Shown here one piece after another: positions 12,735 to 23,444 of a DNA stretch of 64,000 nt. Positions within the stretch are counted from its first letter, which is position 1. Every line of letters starts with the position of its first letter. Source of the DNA: an uncultured Pelagibacteraceae bacterium (GTDB taxonomy: Bacteria; Pseudomonadota; Alphaproteobacteria; Pelagibacterales; Pelagibacteraceae); NCBI GenBank assembly GCA_902550805.1, contig CACDAL010000006.1:1-64000 (forward strand), given 5' to 3'. The position numbers were made by a program, and so were the translations under genes. The notes below the pieces were generated by a model that was given only the letters and a program-made list of their open reading frames with translations, was not told the origin of the DNA and searched no databases.

Positions 12735-13154
12735 ATGAAATATTTACACACAATGATTAGGATCACCAATGTTGAAGAATCATTAAGATTCTTTTGCGAA
12801 GGGTTGGGACTTAAAGAAACAAGAAGAATGGAAAATGAAAAAGGAAGATACACTTTAATCTTTCTTGCTGCACCGAATGATGAAAAAGCAGAAATAGAAT
12901 TAACTTATAATTGGGATGGAGACAATTTAGGAGAAGGTTCAAGAAATTTTGGTCATTTAGCTTATAGAGTAGAAAATATTTATGAGACATGTCAAAGATT
13001 AAAAGATATGGGCTATACGATTAATAGACCTCCAAGAGATGGCCATATGGCTTTTGTTAGATCTCCAGATAAAATCTCAGTTGAAATTCTTCAAGAAGGA
13101 AACTTGGAACCCAAAGAACCATGGGCTTCCATGGAAAATACAGGATCTTGGTAA
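12735..13154 (+). CDS. gloA: Lactoylglutathione lyase (glyoxalase I)
   Basis: MKYLHTMIRITNVEESLRFFCEGLGL, GHLAYRVENIY. Confidence 0.9.
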   Translation: MKYLHTMIRITNVEESLRFFCEGLGLKETRRMENEKGRYTLIFLAAPNDEKAEIELTYNWDGDNLGEGSRNFGHLAYRVENIYETCQRLKDMGYTINRPPRDGHMAFVRSPDKISVEILQEGNLEPKEPWASMENTGSW

Positions 13155-13164
13155 ACTTTAATTA

Positions 13165-13941
13165 ATGTTTGCAAAAATAAATTCTTTTAAGTCAAAAAAG
13201 AATAAATCTAAAATAGTTTGTCTTACAGCATATTCAAAAAATATTGCACAAATAATTGATAAACATACTGATTTAATTTTAATAGGAGATTCTCTTGGGT
13301 CAGTTTTATATAATTTTAAATCAACAAGAAGTGTAACTTTGGATATGATGATTGAACACTCAAAAAGTGTACGTAAAGGAATTTCAAATAGTTTAATGAT
13401 AGTTGATATGCCATTTAATACTTACAACAATCCAGCTCAAGCATTAAAAAATTGTAAAAAAGTTATGAGGATAACTAAATGCGACGGTGTTAAACTTGAA
13501 GGTGGATTAAAAATTATGAAAACAGTTAATCTTTTGGTTAAAAACAAAATTCCAGTAATGGGACATCTTGGAATTATGCCACAGCTTACAAAAGGAAAAT
13601 TTAAATCTAAAGGAAAGTCAGCAAAAGAAAAAAAAGAAATTATTAGAGATTCAAAACTTTTAGAAAATGCAGGGGCATTTTCCATTGTTCTAGAATGTGT
13701 CGAAAAAAATTTAGCTAAAGAAATTACCAATTTAATAAGCATTCCTACAATTGGAATTGGATCATCTAATAATTGTGATGGTCAGGTATTGGTTACAGAT
13801 GATATTTTAGGATTAACAGAATCGAAAATAAAATTTGTAAAAAAATTTACTGATATAAAAAAGACAATATATTTTGCGGCAAAAAAATTTAAGAAAGAAG
13901 TGAAATCAAAAAAATATCCTACTAAAAAATATTCTTATTAA
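13165..13941 (+). CDS. panB: 3-methyl-2-oxobutanoate hydroxymethyltransferase
   Basis: CLTAYSKNIAQIID, GDSLGSVLY, VMGHLGIMPQ. Confidence 0.92.
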   Translation: MFAKINSFKSKKNKSKIVCLTAYSKNIAQIIDKHTDLILIGDSLGSVLYNFKSTRSVTLDMMIEHSKSVRKGISNSLMIVDMPFNTYNNPAQALKNCKKVMRITKCDGVKLEGGLKIMKTVNLLVKNKIPVMGHLGIMPQLTKGKFKSKGKSAKEKKEIIRDSKLLENAGAFSIVLECVEKNLAKEITNLISIPTIGIGSSNNCDGQVLVTDDILGLTESKIKFVKKFTDIKKTIYFAAKKFKKEVKSKKYPTKKYSY

Positions 13942-14549
13942 AAATATTTAATATATTTTTCGTTGATATTAAGAATTTCTAAATCCACTAATCCGCCAAT
14001 AATTAATTGAATAGCGACAATTAAAATAAACGCTAAACCCACATAAGCAATCCAAAGATGTTTTTGTATGTAATTTGCTAAATATGTTGCCAAAGCTCCT
14101 GTTAAAACAACAGACAAAACAAGACCAAAAATCATAAAACCAAAGTAATCTTTAGCTGCGCCAACCACACCAATAACATTATCAAAACTAATAGTTATAT
14201 CTGCGAACAGAACTTTATAAATACTTTTTATGTATGAAGGTTCCATTGATTTTTTCTTTGGAGATTTAATTTTTTTAATCTCAAATAAGTCTTTTCTTAA
14301 ATCATTTACTATCCAAACTAATAGAAGACCACCAAGAATCTTTATAAAATAAAATTTAAATAAATAAGTAGCAAATATTGCAAATATAATTTTAAATACT
14401 AAAGCTCCAGCGACTCCCCAATAAATTATTTGCTTTCTGTTTTTAGGTACAAAGTTTGCGGCAATTAAACCAATAATAATTGCATTATCTGCTGCAAGAA
14501 TTATATCAATAAAAATAATCTGAAGTAAAATTATAGACTGTTCTAACAA
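13938..14549 (-). CDS. TerC-family integral membrane protein
   Basis: IDIILAADNAIIIGLIAANF and DITISFDNVIGVVGAA repeated TerC motifs. Confidence 0.88.
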   Translation of the reverse strand: MLEQSIILLQIIFIDIILAADNAIIIGLIAANFVPKNRKQIIYWGVAGALVFKIIFAIFATYLFKFYFIKILGGLLLVWIVNDLRKDLFEIKKIKSPKKKSMEPSYIKSIYKVLFADITISFDNVIGVVGAAKDYFGFMIFGLVLSVVLTGALATYLANYIQKHLWIAYVGLAFILIVAIQLIIGGLVDLEILNINEKYIKYF

Positions 14550-14620
14550 GGTGAATTTATAATATTAGAAAATTTATATTATTCAATAAAAAATAATTAA
14601 ATTATATTTTAAATAATAAA

Positions 14621-14653
14621 AAAAAGGCGATCGTATTAACGATCGCCTTTTTA
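14621..14653 (-). terminator. Strong intrinsic terminator, perfect 14-bp stem with ATTA loop
   Basis: AAAAAGGCGATCGT-atta-ACGATCGCCTTTTT, downstream of the substrate-binding protein gene. Confidence 0.9.
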
Positions 14654-14668
14654 AATCTTATTTATTTA

Positions 14669-15925
14669 TTATTTCTGAGACCAAGTTGGCATAGGGTATT
14701 TTAATTTACAAGCTGCTAATTCAAATGGATATACTGTACAGTATTTACCATTTTGAACTTGCATTAAAATTCCTCTTGTTTTCTCGTTCTGTCCATCTGC
14801 GCCAAACTTTATTCCTCTGTAAGGAACAATTAATGAATCAGATGACATATCAAGATTAACTAATGCTTGTCTAATTTTTTCTGGATCTGTTGAACCAGCA
14901 TTATTAATTGCATTAGCTAAAGCCATAAAACCAGTAAATGCTCTTGCAGGAACATCTGACAAGTCTCTTCCACCAGAATGTGTTTTGAAAAGATCATTTA
15001 CAATACCAATCATTGGAATTGTAGTGGCCAAGTCAGTATTAAACGGTGATCTTGTTATTACACCTTCTGATTTACTACCCATTGTTGCTATAAACTTAGG
15101 ATCTGTATAACCTGCATTTTGTGCAACTAAAAGTTTTGGATTGTAATCAAGTTCTTTAGCAGTATTTAAGAATAAATATGCATCTGCAGTATAAGATGAA
15201 GGCAATAAAACATCAGGATTTTTTGCTTTTAATCTTTGTACTTCAGAACTTAGTGTAGTTGTTTTTGCTTTATAACTAATTTTTTCTACAACTTTGTATC
15301 CCTGGTCATTTGCCATTTTATTTTGCGTTCCACCACTATCAGATCCCCAAAGTGTATCTTCGTGAATAATTCCAACAGTTTTAAGTTTATTGTTATTTTT
15401 TTTGTTAAAATCATTCATGAATTCAAACATTAATTGAGTAAATTCACCATCATGTGGAGTTACTCTAAAGAAATATTTAAATCCTCTAGTTGTTAATTTA
15501 GGCGATGTTGACTCACCATTTACCCAAGGTATTCCCGCTCTTTCAGTAACTTGACTAGCTGCTCCTGTAACTGAAGAGTAATAAGCACCAAACATTGCAT
15601 TAACTTTATCTGAGTTTAACATTTTTTCTGTTTCTCCAACTCCAACATCTGGTTTTCCACCGTGGTCACCAACAACAATTGATATTTTTCCGCCACCAAG
15701 ACCTTTAAGCCCAGCATCTTTTGCTAAAGGCATGCCAGCTATGTTGTGACTATTATTTATAATATCCAAAGCAGTTTTTACCGCTGCAACCGCATCCTTA
15801 CCAACTTGAGCAACTGGACCAGTTAAAGGATATAGCACTCCTATTTTGACATCTTCTGCAGCACTAATTGCTGGTGCAGAAACTAATGACATAAAAGTGA
15901 ATACTGTAAGTATTAATTTTCTCAT
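14669..15925 (-). CDS. Branched-chain amino acid/urea-type ABC transporter substrate-binding protein
   Basis: Signal peptide; VKIGVLYPLTGPVAQVGKDAVAAVKTALDIIN. Confidence 0.9.
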   Translation of the reverse strand: MRKLILTVFTFMSLVSAPAISAAEDVKIGVLYPLTGPVAQVGKDAVAAVKTALDIINNSHNIAGMPLAKDAGLKGLGGGKISIVVGDHGGKPDVGVGETEKMLNSDKVNAMFGAYYSSVTGAASQVTERAGIPWVNGESTSPKLTTRGFKYFFRVTPHDGEFTQLMFEFMNDFNKKNNNKLKTVGIIHEDTLWGSDSGGTQNKMANDQGYKVVEKISYKAKTTTLSSEVQRLKAKNPDVLLPSSYTADAYLFLNTAKELDYNPKLLVAQNAGYTDPKFIATMGSKSEGVITRSPFNTDLATTIPMIGIVNDLFKTHSGGRDLSDVPARAFTGFMALANAINNAGSTDPEKIRQALVNLDMSSDSLIVPYRGIKFGADGQNEKTRGILMQVQNGKYCTVYPFELAACKLKYPMPTWSQK

Positions 15926-16032
15926 TTATTTTCCCTCTTATTTGTTTATTTAAAATACAATCTAATACTATATGTGATATCAATTCAATGTTTTTATATT
16001 CAATGAATATTTATAAAATTTATATTTAATAG

Positions 16033-16899
16033 ATGACATCTGAAATTATTTTACAGGCAATAGTAACAGGATTAATGATGGGATTAATTTATGCATTAAT
16101 TGCAGCAGGTTTAAGTTTGATATTTGGATTAATGGATATTGTAAATTTTGCTCACGGAGAACATTTAATGCTGTCTATGTTTTCATCTTTCTGGCTGTGG
16201 TCATTGTTTGGAATAGATCCTATTTTTTCAATTCCAATTACTATTTTACTAATGGCTCTCTGTGGAATAGTTACACATTATTTTTTAATTAGATACATCT
16301 TAAAAGCTAAAATGTTAATTCAAATTTGTGCAACTTTTGGATTATCAATATTTATAAGATCAATAGCGCAGCTATTGTGGACTCCAGACTTTAGAAACGT
16401 CGACAAACCTCTTTTAGAAGGAAGATTAGAAGTCGCATCAGTTTTTATTGGACAACCACAATTAATCGCTAGCATTGTTTGCTTAGCTGCATTCATCGGG
16501 CTCTATTTGTTTGTTACTAGAACCGAAACAGGCTTAGCTCTTCAGGCTACAGCTCAAGATAGACATGCAGCAGAAATTTTAGGAATTCCTTCGAATAAAA
16601 TGTTTGCGATTGGTTGGGCAATTGGACTTGGCTGTGTAGGAGTAGCTGGAGGCATGATGTCAAATTACTTTTTTATATTCACAGATGTTGGAATTAATTT
16701 TGCTTTATTTGCTTTTGTTGCTGTGGCATTGGGTGGGTTTGGAAGCATTATCGGATGCCTGTATGCGGGAATAATAATTGGTTTAGTGGAATCATTAGGA
16801 GGCTTACTTATAGATCCATCATTTAAACTTTTATATGTTTTTGCAATTTATCTATTAGTTGTAATTTATAGACCACAAGGATTATTTGGAAGATATTGA
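16033..16899 (+). CDS. livH: Branched-chain amino acid-type ABC transporter permease (LivH-like)
   Basis: GLMMGLIYALIAAGLSLIFGLMDIVNFAHGE. Confidence 0.88.
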   Translation: MTSEIILQAIVTGLMMGLIYALIAAGLSLIFGLMDIVNFAHGEHLMLSMFSSFWLWSLFGIDPIFSIPITILLMALCGIVTHYFLIRYILKAKMLIQICATFGLSIFIRSIAQLLWTPDFRNVDKPLLEGRLEVASVFIGQPQLIASIVCLAAFIGLYLFVTRTETGLALQATAQDRHAAEILGIPSNKMFAIGWAIGLGCVGVAGGMMSNYFFIFTDVGINFALFAFVAVALGGFGSIIGCLYAGIIIGLVESLGGLLIDPSFKLLYVFAIYLLVVIYRPQGLFGRY

Positions 16900-17911
16900 T
16901 ATGAACAAATTAGATATTGCAAAATCAGAACCTCTTTGGAATACAAATAAAAACATAATATACATAATTAGTTTTGTACTAATGTTTTTGATAGCTTTAC
17001 CTCTTTTTGGTCTTAACTCTTTCTATCTTCATCTTTTTATTATGATTTTTATGCATGCTGTTATGGCTCAATCATGGAATGTAATTGCAGGATTTTCAGG
17101 ACAAATCAGCTTAGGTCATGGAGCATTTTTTGGAATCGGGGCTTATTCAAGCTCCTTCTTTTTTGTTCAATATGGAATTTCACCTTGGGTAAGTATTTTT
17201 ATTGGAATGTTTTTTTCTGCCATAGTTGCTGTTTTAATTGGTATTCCAATGCTTAGATTGAGTGGGCATTATTTTGCAATTGCGACATTATTAATAGGCA
17301 TTAGCTTTCAAGTAGTGTTTCAAAGATGGGAATTGGTAGGAGCGGCCTCAGGTCTTTGGGTTCCACTTACGCAAGGAGACTCATGGTCATCACTACAATT
17401 TCATAGCAGCAAAGCTCCATATTATTATATTTTTTTGTTTTTTCTTGTTATATCATTTTTTGCAGTTTGGTTATTAAATAGATCTAAAATAGGTTTTAGA
17501 TTGAGAGCTGTAAGAGATGATGCTCAAGCTGCATCAAGCTTGTCCATAAGTGTTTCAAACTATAAAATTATAGCCTTTGTAATTTCAGCAATGATAATGG
17601 CGCCAATGGGAAGTTTGTTTGGTCAATACATATTAATTATTGATCCAGATAGAATGTTTAATATTGAAATTTCAATTATTGTTTTATTGATAACTGTTTT
17701 AGGAGGTATAGGAAATATTTGGGGCCCCTTAATTGGTGCGGCAATTTTAATTCCAATTTCAGAATATTCTAGAATTTATCTTGGAGGAACGGGAGGAGCT
17801 GTAGATCTAATATTTTATGGATTAATATTAATGATAATTTGTATTTTTCGACCTGAAGGACTTATTTCATTTGTGCCAAAAGATATTTTAGAAAGAAAAA
17901 AACAAAGATGA
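16886..17911 (+). CDS. livM: Branched-chain amino acid-type ABC transporter permease (LivM-like)
   Basis: QSWNVIAGFSGQISLGHGAFFGIGAYSS. Confidence 0.88.
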   Translation: MEDIDMNKLDIAKSEPLWNTNKNIIYIISFVLMFLIALPLFGLNSFYLHLFIMIFMHAVMAQSWNVIAGFSGQISLGHGAFFGIGAYSSSFFFVQYGISPWVSIFIGMFFSAIVAVLIGIPMLRLSGHYFAIATLLIGISFQVVFQRWELVGAASGLWVPLTQGDSWSSLQFHSSKAPYYYIFLFFLVISFFAVWLLNRSKIGFRLRAVRDDAQAASSLSISVSNYKIIAFVISAMIMAPMGSLFGQYILIIDPDRMFNIEISIIVLLITVLGGIGNIWGPLIGAAILIPISEYSRIYLGGTGGAVDLIFYGLILMIICIFRPEGLISFVPKDILERKKQR

Positions 17912-18630
17912 AAATTTTAACTGTAGAAAACTTGAGCAGAGCATTTGGCGGCATAAAGGCAAATGAAGATATTTCTTTTGAAGTAGAGAAAGGAAAAGTG
18001 TTGGGAGTTATAGGTCCTAATGGAGCAGGAAAATCAACACTTTTTGATTTGATTACCGGTTATACGAAACCAGACAATGGAAAGATCTTATTTGAAAATA
18101 AGAACATATTTGGACTAAAACCAGACAAAATTAGCGGCTTGGGAGTAGGCAGAACTTTCCAAAAATTAAAACCTTTTGCAGATCAAACGCTATTAGAAAA
18201 TGTAATGATCGGTGCATTTGTAAAAGAAAATAATATTAAAAAAGCAAGAAACGATGCGCTCGAAATAATAGAATTTGTTGACTTAATAGAAAAACGTCAT
18301 CATTTCGCAAGAGAACTTTCTACAGGGCAAAGAAAAAGATTAGAAATGGCTAGAGCAATGGCAATAAAACCAAAATTATTATTAATGGACGAAGTAACAG
18401 GCGGAGTAGATCAAAAAACAATTCCTGGATTAGTAGAACTTATAAAAAAAATGAGAAATTTAGGAGTAACGATAATTACAATTGAACATAATATAAATAT
18501 TATAATGGAAATTTCCGATAGTATTTTAGCTTTAGATCAAGGTAAAAAAATTGCTTTTGGATCACCCAAAGAAATTCAAAATAACAAAAAAGTGATTGAT
18601 GCTTATTTAGGTACGGTTGATGATGCTTGA
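17908..18630 (+). CDS. livG: ABC transporter ATP-binding protein (LivG-like)
   Basis: GPNGAGKSTLFDLITG Walker A; LivG-type sequence. Confidence 0.88.
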   Translation: MKILTVENLSRAFGGIKANEDISFEVEKGKVLGVIGPNGAGKSTLFDLITGYTKPDNGKILFENKNIFGLKPDKISGLGVGRTFQKLKPFADQTLLENVMIGAFVKENNIKKARNDALEIIEFVDLIEKRHHFARELSTGQRKRLEMARAMAIKPKLLLMDEVTGGVDQKTIPGLVELIKKMRNLGVTIITIEHNINIIMEISDSILALDQGKKIAFGSPKEIQNNKKVIDAYLGTVDDA

Positions 18631-19327
18631 TATTAAAAATATAGATGTTTTATATGATGATTTTCAAGTTATTTGGGATGTATCATTAAATGTAAATAAT
18701 TCAGAAATGGTAGCACTTTTGGGACCAAATGGATCTGGAAAAAGTACAGTATTAAATACTGTAAGTAATTTAGTTGAACATAAAAAAGGGGAAATATTTT
18801 TTGATAAAGAGTTAATCTCCAATATTCCAACTTATCATAGAACGTCCATAGGTATTTCCCACGTTCTTGAAAGAAGAAGAGTTTTTCCTCACTTAACAGT
18901 TAAGCAAAATCTTTTATTAGGTGCGTGGCACCCAAAAGCCAAAGAGTCTTTGGATAAGTCTTTATCAAAAATTTATAAAATTTTTCCAAAACTTGAGAGT
19001 AGATCTTCCCAACTTGCTCACACTATGTCAGGAGGTGAGCAACAAATGCTAGCTATTGCAAGAGGTCTAATGGGTTTGCCAAAATTATTGATGGTTGACG
19101 AACCTTTTTTAGGATTATCTCCAATGGTAGTTAAAGATTTAATTAGTATTTTTAAAAGTATCGTAAGCGAAGGAATATCCATCCTTTTTGTTGAACAAAA
19201 TGTAAGGTTAGCTTTAAGTATGGCGGATCGTGGCTATGTTCTAGAAAGCGGAAGGTTAGTTGTTTCAGGAAGCTCCAAAGACTTAATTGATAGTGACAAA
19301 GTTAAAAAAGTTTTTTTAGGAAGTTAA
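18617..19327 (+). CDS. livF: ABC transporter ATP-binding protein (LivF-like)
   Basis: GPNGSGKSTVLNTVSNL, MSGGEQQMLAIARGLM. Confidence 0.88.
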   Translation: MMMLDIKNIDVLYDDFQVIWDVSLNVNNSEMVALLGPNGSGKSTVLNTVSNLVEHKKGEIFFDKELISNIPTYHRTSIGISHVLERRRVFPHLTVKQNLLLGAWHPKAKESLDKSLSKIYKIFPKLESRSSQLAHTMSGGEQQMLAIARGLMGLPKLLMVDEPFLGLSPMVVKDLISIFKSIVSEGISILFVEQNVRLALSMADRGYVLESGRLVVSGSSKDLIDSDKVKKVFLGS

Positions 19328-19328
19328 A

Positions 19329-20114
19329 TTAAAAAGCTGCCAAATCATCATTTAATTTATCAGTAATAAGCATTTTGCCAGGACTATGAGTTATACAAAA
19401 ATCAGGTTTTGCTTTTTCTAAAATTGATTGAGGAGTAACTCCACAAGCCCAAAAAACAGGTATTTCATTATTTTTTAAAGGTCTAGGAGGATCTCCAAAC
19501 TCTGGTTTCATTATATCTTTAATACCAATTTCATCTGGATTTCCCAAATGTATGGGTGCACCATGAACCGCAGGAAATCTTGAGCTAATTTCAATAGATC
19601 TAATAGCATCTTTTGAAATTAAAGGTCTCATAGAAACGACCATTTTACCTGAAAATTGTCCAGCCGTTTCGCAATCGATCGATGTTTGATACATGGGTAC
19701 TATCGTATCATTTTGTATATGTTGCATTTCTATTCCAGCTTCTATTAAAGGTAATTCAAAAGACATCGAACAACCTAATACAAAAGTTACCAGATCATCA
19801 TTCCAATATTTTTTTATATCAAAAGGTTCATCAACTAATTCACCTTTTTTCCAAACTCTGTACTGCGGAACATCTGTTCTAATATCAATTTCACCTAAAT
19901 CCTTTAAAGTTGGGTCACCTTTATTTCCAAGACCTATTAATGGACAAGGTTTAGGATTTTTTTGACAAAATGACTCAAAATCCGAAGCATATTTACTTGG
20001 AAGTATACATAGATTTCCTTGAACATATTTGTATGCAGTACCTGCTGTTTGTTCTGTGTATTTATTTTCTCTTATTATTTTTCTTGCTTCAGTTGGATTT
20101 TGAACATCAAGCAT
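19329..20114 (-). CDS. DUF1445 putative hydro-lyase / D-glutamate cyclase-like
   Basis: [61 protein letters not shown]. Confidence 0.82.
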   Translation of the reverse strand: MLDVQNPTEARKIIRENKYTEQTAGTAYKYVQGNLCILPSKYASDFESFCQKNPKPCPLIGLGNKGDPTLKDLGEIDIRTDVPQYRVWKKGELVDEPFDIKKYWNDDLVTFVLGCSMSFELPLIEAGIEMQHIQNDTIVPMYQTSIDCETAGQFSGKMVVSMRPLISKDAIRSIEISSRFPAVHGAPIHLGNPDEIGIKDIMKPEFGDPPRPLKNNEIPVFWACGVTPQSILEKAKPDFCITHSPGKMLITDKLNDDLAAF

Positions 20115-20130
20115 AACTATTTTTCATTAT

Positions 20131-20904
20131 CTAAATAAATTTTTTCATTTTATTTAATGGTTTTAAATATAAACCATTATCTAACAAATTATCTCTTATA
20201 GATTTTGCTGTAGCCAGTGAACTTTCGTTATCTCCATGTATGCAGATAGAGTCAATTTCACAAGGTATTTTTTTTCCGCTAAAGCAATTAAGTGCTTGGT
20301 TTTTTACCATGCTTAAAACGTGTTTTTTTGCTTCATCTGGGTCTGTAATCAAGGCATTTTGTTTTTTTCTAGAAACAAGATTACCATCATCTTCGTAATT
20401 TCGATCTGCAAATATTTCACATGCTATTTTCATATTTAATTTTTTTGCAGCTTCTTCCATCTTAGATCCTGTTGGAACTAAATAAATAAGGTCTTTGCTT
20501 ATTTCGTTTATGGATTTTGCAATCGTTGTTGCTAATTCAATATCTTCACAAGCCATGTTGTTTAATGCTCCATGAGGTTTGATGTGAGTAACATTTTCTC
20601 CATATTTAGATGCTATCTCTTGTAAAATTGCATATTGATCGATTATTAGTTTTCTAACTTCTGAAGATGATAAATTCATTCTTTTTCTTCCAAAATTTTC
20701 TGGATCATTAAAAGAAGGATGAGCGCCAATGCTAACTCCATTTTTTTTAGATATTTCAACCACTTGATTCATCGACTCATCATCGCCAGCGTGGTAGCCA
20801 CACGCTACATTTGCTGAATTTACTATATTAAGCAAATCAGGATCATACTTATTTGAATGGTGCTTTGATTTCTCACCTAAATCACAATTGATATTAATTT
20901 CCAT
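20131..20904 (-). CDS. pxpA: 5-oxoprolinase subunit A (LamB/YcsF family)
   Basis: INCDLGE, NVACGYHAGDD, IGAHPSF, ITHIKPHGALNN-type motifs, CIHGDN; start trimmed to MEININCDLGE. Confidence 0.9.
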   Translation of the reverse strand: MEININCDLGEKSKHHSNKYDPDLLNIVNSANVACGYHAGDDESMNQVVEISKKNGVSIGAHPSFNDPENFGRKRMNLSSSEVRKLIIDQYAILQEIASKYGENVTHIKPHGALNNMACEDIELATTIAKSINEISKDLIYLVPTGSKMEEAAKKLNMKIACEIFADRNYEDDGNLVSRKKQNALITDPDEAKKHVLSMVKNQALNCFSGKKIPCEIDSICIHGDNESSLATAKSIRDNLLDNGLYLKPLNKMKKFI

Positions 20905-20932
20905 AGTTTTATTACTTGAAGTATAACATGGC

Positions 20933-21607
20933 ATGATAAAAAATATATCAAATCTTGGTGACTCGGCTTTGTACTGTGATTTTGGAAGCAAAGTAAATAA
21001 GGAAATTAACTCTAAGGTAATACAATATTTTAAAAATATAAAAGATAAAAAAATAGAAGGTATTACCAATATAACTCCTTCCTATAATAAATTAATAATT
21101 TCATTTGATATGAGGATTGTTAATTTTACTAACCTTAAAGAAAAAATCGAAAATTTAAATTTAAAGGAATTTATAAATAAAAAAGGTAATGTAATAAAAA
21201 TACCCATTTGTTGCGACAAAGATTTTTCACTTGATCTTAAAAGATTGGAAAAAAAACTTAAAATATCTGGAGATAAAATTTTAGAAAAATTTTTCTCAAG
21301 AAGATATTATTGCTACATGACGGGTTTTATTGCTGGCCATCCTTTTTTAGGAGATACCGACGAATTTATAAGAGCAAAAAGATTGGAAACTCCTAGAGTT
21401 AAAATCCCAAAAGGTTCAGTTGGTTTAACAGAACAATTTTGCAATATATATTCTTTCGAAAGTCCTGGTGGCTGGAATATAATTGGTAATACACCGTTAA
21501 ATATTTTTGATAAGAAAAATGAAATAAAGCCAAATTTAATCAATCCAGGTGACACAGTTATTTTTGAGCAAATTTCAAAAGAAGAACATAAAAAATACAA
21601 TGACTAA
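20933..21607 (+). CDS. pxpB: 5-oxoprolinase subunit B (KipI/allophanate hydrolase subunit 1 family)
   Basis: GFIAGHPFLGD, PRVKIPKGSVGL, SPGGWNIIGNTP. Confidence 0.88.
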   Translation: MIKNISNLGDSALYCDFGSKVNKEINSKVIQYFKNIKDKKIEGITNITPSYNKLIISFDMRIVNFTNLKEKIENLNLKEFINKKGNVIKIPICCDKDFSLDLKRLEKKLKISGDKILEKFFSRRYYCYMTGFIAGHPFLGDTDEFIRAKRLETPRVKIPKGSVGLTEQFCNIYSFESPGGWNIIGNTPLNIFDKKNEIKPNLINPGDTVIFEQISKEEHKKYND

Positions 21608-22547
21608 AAATAATTTTGAAGTAATCAGACCTGGTATAAATACAACATTTCAGGATTTAGGTAGAAATAGTTTATACCATATTGGAATTCCTTTTAGTGG
21701 AGCAATGGATAATAGAAATTTTATTTTAGCCAATGCTATTGCTGGAAACAAAGAAAATACACCTGTAATTGAGTTTGCATATCAAGGACCACTATTAAAA
21801 TTTAAAGGTGAAAAAATTAATTTCAATATAACAGGAAATGTAAGTTTCAATGTGATTAAAAAAGATGAAAAAATAGAAGGTAATTGCTACGAAAATTATT
21901 CTTTAGAAGAAGGAGACCAGCTAGACATAATTTCTACAAATAAATCTATTTATGGTTATTTAGCTATTAGTGGAAACTTTGAAGTTCAATTTCAATGGGG
22001 TAGTTGTTCCACTAATACAAAAGCAAATGTTGGAGCTAATGATGGTAAAAAAATAGAAAAAGAACAAGTAATTAAAGTTACAGATACTCATTCTCACAAT
22101 TCAAAAAGAAAATTGGATTATATAAATTCTAAAATAGAAAATATTAGAGTTATTAAAGGAACAAATTTTAATTATTTTTCAGAAGAAGGAAAAAAAAAAT
22201 TTTTTGAAAAAGAATTTACAGTAACAAAATTAACTGATCGAATGGGAATGAGACTAGAAGGACCAAAAATTGAAAATATTGTTGATACAAATATAAAATC
22301 TGAAGGTATAATAAAAGGAGTAATTCAAGTACCAGCAGATGGAAATCCTATAATTATGCTTTCCGATCATGGAACAATTGGAGGTTATCCAAAAATTGGT
22401 GTTGTTATAAGTTCAGATTATGACAAATTAGTTCAATTGCCACCAGGGTCAAAAATTAAATTTAAAGAAATTAATTTATCAGATGCAGAAATATTATTTA
22501 GGCTATATGAAATGGAAACTCAAAATCTAATTTCTAAAATTAAATGA
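21600..22547 (+). CDS. pxpC: 5-oxoprolinase subunit C (biotin-dependent carboxyltransferase/KipA family)
   Basis: VIRPGINTTFQDLGRNSLYHIGIPFSGAMD, SDHGTIGGYPKI; start trimmed to ATG at 21600. Confidence 0.88.
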   Translation: MTKNNFEVIRPGINTTFQDLGRNSLYHIGIPFSGAMDNRNFILANAIAGNKENTPVIEFAYQGPLLKFKGEKINFNITGNVSFNVIKKDEKIEGNCYENYSLEEGDQLDIISTNKSIYGYLAISGNFEVQFQWGSCSTNTKANVGANDGKKIEKEQVIKVTDTHSHNSKRKLDYINSKIENIRVIKGTNFNYFSEEGKKKFFEKEFTVTKLTDRMGMRLEGPKIENIVDTNIKSEGIIKGVIQVPADGNPIIMLSDHGTIGGYPKIGVVISSDYDKLVQLPPGSKIKFKEINLSDAEILFRLYEMETQNLISKIK

Positions 22548-23413
22548 ATTTAATTTCAAAATTACCAGGACCATTATTAGTATTTCTAGGTGCATTTTTT
22601 TTAAGTTTTGGAGGTTTAATAGTTAAATCATTTGAAGGTGCCACATTATGGCAAATTCTTTTTTGGAGACAGTTATTTTTTGTTGTTTTGGTTAGTATTT
22701 TTTTATTTTTCACATACAAAAAAAAAGTATTTGTTGCTTTATACGAATCGGGAATGCCAGGTTTTTTTGGTGGAATAATACTTGGTTGTGGTTTTAGCGC
22801 ATATGTTTTTGCAATGTATAATACAACAGTTGCTAATGCTAATTTTATTATTCAAACACAGGCTATCTTTTTGGCAATTTTTGGTTATTTATTTTTGAAA
22901 GAAAAAATATCAAAATTAACTTTAAGTTCTATAATTCTTGCAATTTCAGGAATAATATTAATGCTCGGTAGTTCTTTGACTCCAGGACAGTTGTCAGGAA
23001 ATCTTGTTGCTTTTGTAATGCCAAGTTCATTTGCTGTTTTAATAATAATAGTAAGAAAATATCCTAATGTTGATATGTTACCTCTACAACTCTTTGCAGG
23101 AATAATAGCTATGTTAATTGGTTATTTTGTTTCGACGAAAATTAATATATCCACAAATGATATCTTATTAGCTTTTGTAGCAGGATTTTTTCAAGTTGGA
23201 CTTGGTTTTATTTTTATAACTATAGGTGCAAAAAAAACTTTATCAGCAATGGTGGGAATATTAATGATGACGGAGGCAGTTTTAGGACCTCTTTGGGCGT
23301 GGATCTTTTTAGATGAAAATCCACAATTTATTGCATTAGTAGGTGGATCAATAATTATATTTGCTGTTTTTATTCAATTTTACTCCTTGTTACAAAAAGA
23401 AAAAAAAACCTAA
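22544..23413 (+). CDS. EamA/DMT-family transporter
   Basis: Ten hydrophobic helices, duplicated EamA pattern. Confidence 0.85.
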   Translation: MNLISKLPGPLLVFLGAFFLSFGGLIVKSFEGATLWQILFWRQLFFVVLVSIFLFFTYKKKVFVALYESGMPGFFGGIILGCGFSAYVFAMYNTTVANANFIIQTQAIFLAIFGYLFLKEKISKLTLSSIILAISGIILMLGSSLTPGQLSGNLVAFVMPSSFAVLIIIVRKYPNVDMLPLQLFAGIIAMLIGYFVSTKINISTNDILLAFVAGFFQVGLGFIFITIGAKKTLSAMVGILMMTEAVLGPLWAWIFLDENPQFIALVGGSIIIFAVFIQFYSLLQKEKKT

Positions 23414-23433
23414 AAGATTCTACATATATATGC

Positions 23434-23439
23434 TATAAT
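23434..23439 (+). promoter_or_regulatory. Candidate -10 element (TATAAT) for the gcv operon
   Basis: TATAAT 6 nt before the first riboswitch P1 strand (starts about 23445). Confidence 0.5.
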
Positions 23440-23444
23440 TTTTA

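Noticed and set aside
20905-21069. N-terminal extension of the pxpA ORF overlapping pxpB
   Set aside because: Conserved LamB/YcsF proteins start near MEININCDLGE; the extension is antisense to pxpB.
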